A program made the translations under genes and the position numbers. 7,519 nt of DNA from Mesorhizobium sp. (GTDB taxonomy: Bacteria > Pseudomonadota > Alphaproteobacteria > Rhizobiales > Rhizobiaceae), in assembly GCA_019509685.1 (NCBI GenBank), contig JAEKLU010000065.1, forward strand, positions 1 through 7,519, read 5' to 3'. The notes under the pieces were generated by a model. It was not told the DNA's origin, made no database searches, and saw nothing but the letters and a program-made list of their open reading frames with translations. Below are positions 1 through 4,834 of this stretch, piece after piece (within the stretch, counting starts at the first letter, position 1; each line of letters begins with the position of its first letter).

Positions 1-602
1 CGCGCATTCATCCGACCGCGGAGCTGAAGGCGTGCAAGCTCGGCCGCTATGCCGCGATCGGCGAGCGGGTCATCCTGCGCGAGGTGAGCGTCGGCGACTT
101 TTCCTATTTCGAACGCCACTGCGAGGCGATCTAAACGACGATCGGCAAGTTCTGCTCGATCGACGCCAACAGCCGCATCAATGCGCTTGAACATCCGATC
201 GAGTGGCTGACCCAGCATAAGGTCAGCTACCGGCCGAACGAATATTTTCGCTGGCTGGGCGTCGATGCGGCTTTTCGCGAGCGGCGGCGGGCCAAGGCGG
301 TCAACATTGGCAACGACGTCTGGATCGGCCATGGCGCGGTGATCATGCCGAGTGTTGCGATCGGCAACGGCGCCGTCATCGGCGCCAACGCGGTGGTCAC
401 GCATGACGTGGCGCCCTACACGATTGTTGCCGGGGTCCCGGCCAAACCCTTGCGTCAACGCTTCCCCGCCGCGGTCGCGGCGCGTATCGAGGCGCTTGCC
501 TGGTGGGACTGGGCCCCCGAGAAACTGGCCAGGGCGATCCCCGACATGCAGGCGCTGCCGATCGAGGCCTTCCTCGATCGCTGGGAAGGCAATACTCTCT
601 GA
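1..602 (+). pseudogene. Hexapeptide-repeat acetyltransferase of phosphonate-cluster type, interrupted by a nonsense codon; 5' end outside window
   Basis: Reading from position 3, one frame encodes a left-handed beta-helix (LbH, hexapeptide repeat) acyltransferase that resembles the transferase-hexapeptide family found with phn (C-P lyase) genes. Visible landmarks are an N-terminal IHPTAEL, the GDFSYFERH block, IGKFCSI, a NALEHP block, the acetyltransferase signature NDVWIGHGAVIMP, IGANAVVT and the typical TIVAGVPAKP. The frame is broken by TAA at 132-134, within CEAI-stop-TTIGKFCSI, where relatives would be expected to have Tyr (TAC or TAT), so a single base change explains it. Everything after the stop to TGA at 600-602 keeps the family pattern with no frameshift, suggesting a recent lesion or a base-call error. 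Total length without the stop, about 200 codons, is near the family's usual size, so only a few residues are missing at the left edge. A GTG at 339 could only start an 87-residue C-terminal piece lacking most of the helix, which is unlikely to be active. The acceptor substrate is unknown; the phn link is family knowledge, since the neighbours lie outside the window. Confidence 0.82.
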
Positions 603-862
603 GCTGGCAGAACGCGGTCGAAACGCATGACGGCGTTGTCGAGATGTTACACTGCGCTCTCGGGTAAGTTGCCCCTTCCGCCATGCGGGGGTGGCGCAAC
701 GGAAGGGGCTGGAGGTGGTAAACCGCCGTGAAGCGGAAGGAACAGGCTCTTTGCCTGCACCGGCACTATCGCAAACAAACCGATAAGGTGGCTTTTCGCG
801 CACCTGCGCTTTCCGCGTGCATTTGATTGCAGTGGCTTGCAGACAGGACAATTCAATCCCTT
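603..862. other. Non-coding spacer rich in small hairpins
   Basis: I see no convincing gene between the broken acetyltransferase and the promoter of the next gene. The stretch carries several inverted repeats: a perfect 10-bp pair GCCCCTTCCG (671-680) and CGGAAGGGGC (700-709) around a 19-nt loop; an alternative partner for the left arm, GCGGAAGG at 733-740, pairing with 674-681; and a small hairpin CAGGC/GCCTG at 743-747 and 753-757. None is followed by a T-run, so a rho-independent terminator is not supported. The pattern could be a decayed palindromic intergenic repeat or a structured 3' UTR of the acetyltransferase operon. Confidence 0.5.
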
Positions 863-888
863 GGAACCGGAGGCGGCAGCAGTTTGTT
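863..888 (+). promoter_or_regulatory. Candidate EcfG/RpoE2-type (general stress sigma factor) promoter
   Basis: GGAACC at 863-868 followed by TGTT at 885-888 gives GGAAC-N17-TGTT. The known EcfG consensus in alphaproteobacteria is GGAAC-N16/17-CGTT, so there is one mismatch in the -10 element; the looser rhizobial RpoE2 form (GGAAC, about 19 nt, TT) is also met. Transcription would start near 895 and give a leader of about 35 nt before the iron-permease-like gene at 930. Confidence 0.5.
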
Positions 889-918
889 TTTAAGCAAATC
901 CAGCCCTGCACCGTTCCT

Positions 919-924
919 GAGGGA
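919..924 (+). promoter_or_regulatory. Ribosome binding site of the iron-permease-family gene
   Basis: GAGGGA lies 5 nt before the ATG at 930. It fixes this start over an overlapping frame that opens at 827. Confidence 0.7.
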
Positions 925-929
925 TTTGC

Positions 930-1361
930 ATGATCGAGAAACTCTTCACCAAGGCCGCAAATCGGGTCGCCCATCTGGCCGGCCTGCCTGCGACTTTCGC
1001 TGTCTGCGTGCTGATCGTGGTTGTATGGGGGATCAGCGGGCCGTTCTTCGGCTTCTCGGACACCTGGCAACTGGTCATCAACACCGGCACCACCATCATC
1101 ACCTTCCTGATGGTGTTCCTTATCCAGAACACGCAGAACCGCGACGGCGCCGCGATCCAGGCCAAGCTCGATGAACTGATCCGCGTCGGCCGGGCCCACA
1201 ACCACTTCATCGGCATCGAGCATCTGACGGAATCTGAGGTCGAGGCCATCCGCGACAAATGCGAGGCGGCGGCCAAGCGGCATGACCGGCAGATTGTCGA
1301 GACGGCTGCCAGGAAGGCCGTCGCGCAAAAGCGCAAACCGAAGAAGCAGACGGCCGCTTGA
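930..1361 (+). CDS. Low-affinity iron permease family membrane protein
   Basis: This 143-residue protein matches the low-affinity Fe/Cu permease family (Pfam Iron_permease type). An amphipathic N-terminus is followed by two membrane helices at about residues 20-40 and 47-65; the second ends in the strongly conserved LIQNTQNRD. A soluble, helical, charged tail follows (about 70-143), with an AKLDELIR block and a Lys-rich C-terminus. The family is named after the yeast low-affinity iron transporter Fet4, but bacterial members are much shorter and a transport function has not, to my knowledge, been firmly shown, so metal transport is inferred from the family name only. The start has a good Shine-Dalgarno (GAGGGA) and a candidate stress promoter at 863-888, suggesting induction in general stress rather than iron-specific control; no Fur or RirA box was recognised. 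It converges on the SDR gene, with only 7 nt between the stop codons. Confidence 0.85.
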   Translation: MIEKLFTKAANRVAHLAGLPATFAVCVLIVVVWGISGPFFGFSDTWQLVINTGTTIITFLMVFLIQNTQNRDGAAIQAKLDELIRVGRAHNHFIGIEHLTESEVEAIRDKCEAAAKRHDRQIVETAARKAVAQKRKPKKQTAA

Positions 1362-1376
1362 ACAGTCGTCAGCGGC
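1353..1376. terminator. Short inverted repeat holding both convergent stop codons
   Basis: GCCGCT (1353-1358) pairs with AGCGGC (1371-1376) around a 12-nt loop. The loop contains the whole TGA of the iron-permease-like gene (1359-1361), and the SDR stop codon (1369-1371 on the minus strand) straddles loop and right arm. It is a symmetrical 6-bp stem without a T-run on either side, so it is at best a weak bidirectional end signal and could be chance in GC-rich DNA. Confidence 0.25.
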
Positions 1377-2235
1377 TCATGAAGGCGGCGAACGCGTCCT
1401 TGTGGTCGGGGTGCCAGCGCGACAAAGCCGGCCGGTTCTCGATAATGTCGCCGACCGCCCAGGCCATGCGTTTTTCGTCCATCGGCCGCGCGACGTCGTT
1501 ATCCGGGCACAGGATATAGAAATCGTCATCCATCAGCGATGCCAGCATGAAGTCGATAACCTGCTCACCCGTCCAGGCGCCGGCCGGCTTTTCCGTCGCT
1601 CCTTCGGTCAGCCCGGTGTAGGTGAAGCCGGGGATCAGCAGATGCGCGGAAACCTTCGCTCCCGGCTCGTTGCGCAGGGCGTGCGCCAAGCCTTCGGTGA
1701 ACGTCTTCACGCCGGCCTTGGAGACGTTGTAGGCGAGATTGCCGGGCGGCGTCGTGATGCCCTGCTTGGAGCCGGTGTTGATGATCAGGCCTGGTTTGCC
1801 CGCGGCCAGCATGCGCGGCGCAAAGGCCTCGACGCCATGCACGACGCCCCAGAAATTGATGTCCAGCAGCCGCTTCCAGGCGTCGCGGTTCTCCCACGGC
1901 TTGCCGGGATTGTTACCGACGCCGGCATTGTTCATCAGCACCGAGACCGGGCCGAAGGCGCCGTACGCGAGTTCCGCCAGCCGGTCGACGTCATCGGCCT
2001 TGGACACGTCGGTGGGGATCGGGAGGACGGCATCGTCGCCGGCAATCGCCGCGACCGCCTGTTTCGCCTGGTCGAGGCGCACGCCGCCGATGTCGGCCAG
2101 CACCGTCTTCATGCCCATGGCCGCGAACTTCTTGGCCGCGGCAAGGCCGATGCCGCTGGCGCCGCCGGTGATGACGGCGACATTGCCGGAAGCGAAAGCG
2201 GGCAGGGCGGTCTGGATTTCGGCGTCGCTGGTCAT
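1369..2235 (-). CDS. SDR family NAD(P)-dependent oxidoreductase
   Basis: This 288-residue protein is a cytoplasmic short-chain dehydrogenase/reductase with a Rossmann fold and is complete. The dinucleotide-binding TGGASGIG is at residues 23-30. An acidic D48 at the end of the second strand suggests NAD(H) rather than NADP(H). DV at 76-77 and NNAG at 102-105 are present, and the catalytic tetrad is N127, S156, Y169 and K173 (YNVSK), followed by PG at 202-203. The C-terminal part, from about residue 205, is longer and richer in acidic residues than the minimal 250-residue SDR and probably shapes the substrate pocket. The substrate cannot be told from sequence. The ATG at 2235 is supported by GAGGA (2243-2247 on the plus strand) 7 nt upstream. 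The gene appears to be transcribed alone, converging on the iron-permease-like gene and diverging from the 2440 gene; the 23-bp tandem array lies in its upstream region. Confidence 0.92.
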   Translation of the reverse strand: MTSDAEIQTALPAFASGNVAVITGGASGIGLAAAKKFAAMGMKTVLADIGGVRLDQAKQAVAAIAGDDAVLPIPTDVSKADDVDRLAELAYGAFGPVSVLMNNAGVGNNPGKPWENRDAWKRLLDINFWGVVHGVEAFAPRMLAAGKPGLIINTGSKQGITTPPGNLAYNVSKAGVKTFTEGLAHALRNEPGAKVSAHLLIPGFTYTGLTEGATEKPAGAWTGEQVIDFMLASLMDDDFYILCPDNDVARPMDEKRMAWAVGDIIENRPALSRWHPDHKDAFAAFMSR

Positions 2236-2307
2236 GATGTTGTCCTCGTTCGGGTTGGGCCGAACTTAACGCTGCTTGAGATCGAGGCAAGCCCGCCTGG
2301 GCGGCAT

Positions 2308-2412
2308 GGTTGACCGCGAGAGCGGCAACTGGCTGACCGCGAGAGCGGCAACTGGCTGACCGCGAGAGCGGCAACGGGTTGACCGCGAGAGCGGCAACGG
2401 GTTGACCGCAAC
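2308..2412. repeat. 23-bp tandem direct repeat, four full copies plus a broken fifth
   Basis: Full copies start at 2308, 2331, 2354 and 2377, so the period is exactly 23 bp. They are identical except at position 3 (T, C, C, T) and position 23 (T, T, G, G). A fifth copy starts at 2400 with the same GGTTGACCGC and then continues AAC, as if the 9 bases GAGAGCGGC had been lost. Each unit contains CCGCGAGAGCGG, a 4-bp stem closing a GAGA loop (a GNRA-type loop if transcribed from the plus strand). A degenerate earlier copy may exist at 2293-2306 (CCGC, 4 nt, GCGGCA). As 23 is not a multiple of 3, the array passes through all frames and is not a coding repeat. It lies between the divergent starts at 2235 and 2440. 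Confidence 0.95.
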
Positions 2413-2439
2413 AGCCGGGGCCGCGCATGGTGCCGGGAA

Positions 2440-2757
2440 ATGGAGGTTCGCCGATTGGCCGACTGGATCGAGATTCTGAAAGAGCAGACCGCCACCGGCG
2501 ACCAGATGGGGCGTGACGTGCCGCAAATGCTTGCCAACCCCGATATCAGCGAGGCGCAGGTCAAGACGCTGTTCGCAGCGTTGGAGAAACAGGCCGACTT
2601 CGCCGAAAAGCTGCGCCTGGCGCTTGAGAAGTTTGGCCACGATTTTCCGATCATCAAAGCGGCGGAGCGGTTGGAGGAACGCTATGCCGACCTTGCCGCA
2701 TCGGTGGCCGAGAAGCTGAAAGCGATACGCAATCAAAGCAATGCGGGAAAAATCTGA
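2440..2757 (+). CDS. Small helical hypothetical protein
   Basis: I do not recognise this 105-residue protein. It has no signal peptide or membrane segment, is rich in Ala, Glu, Lys and Leu, and looks almost entirely alpha-helical, with amphipathic stretches at about 38-66 and 72-97 that could form a helical hairpin or short coiled coil. It is therefore probably a soluble cytoplasmic protein. The start is uncertain. The ATG at 2440 has only a weak GGGAA before it, while an in-frame TTG at 2455 has GGAGG (2442-2446) 8 nt upstream, which would give a 100-residue product beginning M-ADWIEILKEQ. Codon use resembles its neighbours and the frame is open and well behaved, which supports a real gene. 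It converges on the TMEM175-like gene 38 nt away, and its TGA is the first triplet of a short repeat remnant. Its upstream region is the 23-bp tandem array. Confidence 0.65.
   Translation: MEVRRLADWIEILKEQTATGDQMGRDVPQMLANPDISEAQVKTLFAALEKQADFAEKLRLALEKFGHDFPIIKAAERLEERYADLAASVAEKLKAIRNQSNAGKI
2442..2446 (+). promoter_or_regulatory. Possible ribosome binding site favouring a TTG start at 2455
   Basis: GGAGG overlaps the ATG at 2440-2442 and sits 8 nt before an in-frame TTG at 2455. This is the best Shine-Dalgarno near this gene and argues that translation may begin at TTG. Confidence 0.4.
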
Positions 2758-2779
2758 AGCGGTTTTCCGCCTACAATTG
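2755..2779. repeat. Short remnant related to the structured repeat at 4734-4834
   Basis: The stretch reads TGA, two bases, CGGTTTTCCG (2760-2769), five bases, AATTG (2775-2779). The minus strand of 4789-4812 has the same order: TGA, one base, CGGTTTTCCG, five bases, AATTG. The GCGG-TTTT-CCGC core (2759-2770) can fold as a tiny hairpin between the convergent genes ending at 2757 and 2796, but it is too short to be a convincing terminator. Confidence 0.45.
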
Positions 2780-2795
2780 ACCGGACGCACCCAGC

Positions 2796-3371
2796 TTACT
2801 TTTCGAGAACTCGCGAGAAGCGGGTGTCGGGAACCAGCCAGACGAGAGCGACAGCCACGTAGAAGCCGACACCAATCCAGCGATTGAGGAAGGTCAGCGC
2901 GATTGCGGCTATGTAGGCGATGAGCGACAGCCTGCCCTTGCGATCGTTGCCGATTGCCTTGGCGAAGGCGGTGTCCTGTCCGTGCAGGCGATGCAGGGCA
3001 ACCACCAGGATGGCGTAAGCGGTCGCGCACATTGCCAGGTCAAAACCATAGACCGCAACGGGAACCGTGGCGAAATGGTTCTCGCCCATGAAGGCTGTGG
3101 TCACCGGCATCAAGGATAGCCAGAACAACAGATGCAGGTTGGCCCAAAGAACGTGGCCGTTGACCCGTTGAACGGTGTGGAACATGTTGTGCAGATTGTT
3201 CCAGTAGATGCCGACATTGATAAAGGAAAGCACGTAACACAGGAAGATCGGCCACTGCGGCAGCAGCGTCGAGAAATCCTCGCCCTCCGGTACCTTCAGG
3301 TCCAGCACCATGATGGTGATGATGATGGCGACGACGCCATCGGTGAAAGCCTCGACCCGTCCCTTGCCCAT
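2796..3371 (-). CDS. TMEM175 family (DUF1211) membrane protein, putative potassium channel
   Basis: This 191-residue protein has six predicted membrane helices at about residues 11-27, 40-59, 73-94, 101-126, 147-163 and 165-181. The first carries the family signature R-x3-F-[ST]-DGV-x-AI as RVEAFTDGVVAI (residues 5-16). Bacterial TMEM175 proteins have one six-helix unit and form tetramers that conduct K+ with modest selectivity; the size here fits one unit. Differences from the usual FSDGVFAI are Thr for Ser and Val for Phe, both conservative. Channel activity is inferred from family only. The start is clear: GGGAGG lies 4 nt before the ATG (CAT at 3369-3371), and a longer plus-strand frame that covers this gene is an antisense artefact. 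It converges on the small gene ending at 2757 and is divergent from the MFS gene. I saw no EcfG-type promoter on its own side of the divergent spacer. Confidence 0.85.
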   Translation of the reverse strand: MGKGRVEAFTDGVVAIIITIMVLDLKVPEGEDFSTLLPQWPIFLCYVLSFINVGIYWNNLHNMFHTVQRVNGHVLWANLHLLFWLSLMPVTTAFMGENHFATVPVAVYGFDLAMCATAYAILVVALHRLHGQDTAFAKAIGNDRKGRLSLIAYIAAIALTFLNRWIGVGFYVAVALVWLVPDTRFSRVLEK

Positions 3372-3459
3372 GGTTCCTCCCTGATCGGCAGACAGAGGTT
3401 ACGAGAGGATTTCGCGCAACGCTATACTGCCAGGATTGTCAGGAGGGCATTCGGCGGGT

Positions 3460-3484
3460 GGAACGGCCGCCATTACATAACGTT
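3460..3484 (+). promoter_or_regulatory. EcfG/RpoE2-type general stress promoter, exact consensus match
   Basis: GGAAC at 3460-3464, a 16-nt spacer, and CGTT at 3481-3484 reproduce the EcfG consensus GGAAC-N16/17-CGTT exactly. It lies in the spacer between the divergent TMEM175-like and MFS genes and points towards the MFS gene. Transcription would start near 3491 and leave a leader of about 55 nt before the ATG at 3546, or about 90 nt before the alternative ATG at 3582. Confidence 0.65.
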
Positions 3485-3545
3485 GGGTTGTGACCGGGCG
3501 GGATCTGCAACGCCGGAGATCGTCAAGACCAACTACGCTCAGACC

Positions 3546-4733
3546 ATGACACGCGACCATGAACTCGGCGGTGGTGCGGCGATGACCGCTATCGCCGCGA
3601 TGATAGCGGCGCTGTTTGCCGGCAGCACCGTTCTGACCCCGCTTTACGTGATCTACAAGCAGGAATTCGGTTTTTCGCAGATCACTTTGACGCTGGTCTA
3701 CGCCGTCTATGTGGTCGGCAATCTTGCGGCGCTGCTTTTGTTTGGCCGCCTGTCGGACGCCATAGGCCGTCGGCCGGCGGCGATGGCCGCCATGGCGGTC
3801 GCCATAGTCAGCGCGCTGTTTTTCCTGTTCGCACAAAATGTAGCCTGGCTGGACGTCGCCCGCATCCTGAGCGGTCTTGGCATCGGGGTCGGCGCTGGAA
3901 CCGGCACCGCATGGCTGTCCGAGCTGATCGAAGGCGAGGACAAATCGCGCGCGGCCACGATCGCCACCAGCACCAACTTCATCGGTCTGGGCGTCGGCGC
4001 GCTGGTTTCCGGGCTGCTCGCCGAATACGAGCCTTGGCCGCTCCGGTTGGTCTTTGCCGTTTATCTCGCCGTGCTGGTCCTCATCACGCTGACAATCTGG
4101 CGCACGCGCGAGACCGTGGCCCGGCCTGGCCGGCTTTCCGACGTCTCGATAGAGCCGCGCCTGTCGGTTCCGGCCAGCATCCGGGCTGGGTTCGTCGCGC
4201 CCGCCTTGACCGGCTTCGGCGCCATGGCGCTGGTCGGCTTCTACGCGGCGCTGGCGCCGAGCATCCTGGCGCAGCAGCTGCATGTCACCAACCATGCCGA
4301 AGCCGGCGGGCTGTTCTTCGAATTGTCGATCGTTGCTGCGATCACCATTGTCGTCACGACATGGCTGTCCAGCCGTTCCACCATGCTCGCCGCGCTAGGG
4401 CTGATGATCCCGGCCGTGGCGCTGGTCGTGGCAGCGCAGGTCTATGCCTCGATGGTGCTGATGATCGTGGCGACGGCAGTCTGCGGTGCAGCGGCGGCAC
4501 TCGGCTATCGCGGCGGCCTGCAAGTGGTGAACCAGATTGCGCCGGCGGATCGCCGCGCCGAAGTGGTGTCGGCCTTCTTCATCTGCTGCTTCTGCGGCAA
4601 CGCGCTGCCGGTCATCGGCATCGGCGTCCTGTCCAACTGGACGAACCCGACCATGGCAAGCCTGGCCTTCGCCGGCATGATCACGCTCTTTTCGCTCGTC
4701 GCGCTGGCCTTTGGCGCCAAATTCGCTCGCTAG
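3546..4733 (+). CDS. MFS transporter
   Basis: This 395-residue inner-membrane protein of the major facilitator superfamily has about 12 hydrophobic helices in two halves, with the usual longer cytoplasmic loop in the middle (about residues 185-210, around TRETVARPGRLSD). MFS motif A appears between helices 2 and 3 as GRLSDAIGRRP (residues 67-77), including its Asp and the Arg pair. The length is typical of drug or metabolite proton antiporters, but the substrate cannot be predicted. The frame stays open upstream to 3132, but that extension is antisense to the TMEM175-like gene and is not membrane-like. The ATG at 3546 gives a short charged leader (MTRDHELGGG); the ATG at 3582 would start just before helix 1. 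Neither has a strong Shine-Dalgarno, so the start is uncertain by 12 residues. The exact EcfG promoter at 3460-3484 suggests expression in stress or stationary phase. It converges on the MATE gene. Confidence 0.88.
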   Translation: MTRDHELGGGAAMTAIAAMIAALFAGSTVLTPLYVIYKQEFGFSQITLTLVYAVYVVGNLAALLLFGRLSDAIGRRPAAMAAMAVAIVSALFFLFAQNVAWLDVARILSGLGIGVGAGTGTAWLSELIEGEDKSRAATIATSTNFIGLGVGALVSGLLAEYEPWPLRLVFAVYLAVLVLITLTIWRTRETVARPGRLSDVSIEPRLSVPASIRAGFVAPALTGFGAMALVGFYAALAPSILAQQLHVTNHAEAGGLFFELSIVAAITIVVTTWLSSRSTMLAALGLMIPAVALVVAAQVYASMVLMIVATAVCGAAAALGYRGGLQVVNQIAPADRRAEVVSAFFICCFCGNALPVIGIGVLSNWTNPTMASLAFAGMITLFSLVALAFGAKFAR

Positions 4734-4834
4734 GGCGTTTCACCGTTTCATGGGAAACGGCGAACCGCTCTATCTCTTTGTTTTTACGCAATTCCGGACG
4801 GAAAACCGATCACACTTTTCCTGGAATTGCTCTA
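4734..4834. repeat. Structured intergenic repeat of rhizobial type between convergent transporter genes
   Basis: The whole gap between the MFS stop and the MATE stop is one structured element. Hairpin 1 pairs CCGTTTC (4743-4749) with GAAACGG (4754-4760) around ATGG. Hairpin 2 pairs GCAATTCC (4788-4795) with GGAATTGC (4823-4830), then, after an internal loop (GGAC against T), GGAAAA (4800-4805) with TTTTCC (4816-4821), for 14 bp in all. From memory, very similar sequence (CAATTCCAGGAAAAGTG, then CGGTTTTCCG, then GGAATTGCG) recurs between genes in Mesorhizobium; I cannot check this here. The MATE stop codon (minus-strand TAG, plus 4832-4834) abuts the outer arm and may be part of the element. 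Confidence 0.7.
4743..4785 (+). terminator. Possible terminator of the MFS gene
   Basis: A 7-bp stem with a 4-nt loop (4743-4760) begins 9 nt after the MFS stop codon. The T-rich stretch (4777-4785, TTTG then TTTTT) starts only about 16 nt after the stem, so it is not a classical intrinsic terminator. It could still act together with hairpin 2 to separate the convergent transcripts. Confidence 0.35.

Noticed and set aside
132..134. Programmed stop-codon recoding
   Set aside because: TAA is not the selenocysteine (TGA) or pyrrolysine (TAG) codon, and no recoding element is seen; loss of function or sequence error is simpler.
671..709. Rho-independent terminator
   Set aside because: The stem is perfect but the loop is 19 nt and no T-run follows on either strand.
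1282..2313. A 343-codon plus-strand open frame
   Set aside because: It is antisense to the SDR gene, which has a full catalytic set; the translation is Arg- and Gly-rich without any family pattern, typical of shadow frames in GC-rich DNA.
2308..2412. CRISPR array
   Set aside because: The 23-bp units are directly adjacent with no spacers between them and no cas genes are present.
2308..2412. Plasmid iterons or replication origin
   Set aside because: Unit size would fit, but there is no rep gene, no AT-rich segment and the context is ordinary chromosomal genes.
2308..2440. Sigma-70-type promoters from the TTGACC in repeat units
   Set aside because: At 17 nt downstream of each TTGACC lies only the next repeat unit; no -10-like sequence is present.
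3132..3545. N-terminal extension of the MFS frame
   Set aside because: It runs antisense through the TMEM175-like gene, is hydrophilic, and lies upstream of the candidate promoter; the transporter proper begins at 3546 or 3582.
3399..4295. A 298-codon minus-strand frame opposite the MFS gene
   Set aside because: Antisense shadow, hydrophilic, low-complexity composition, no family match.
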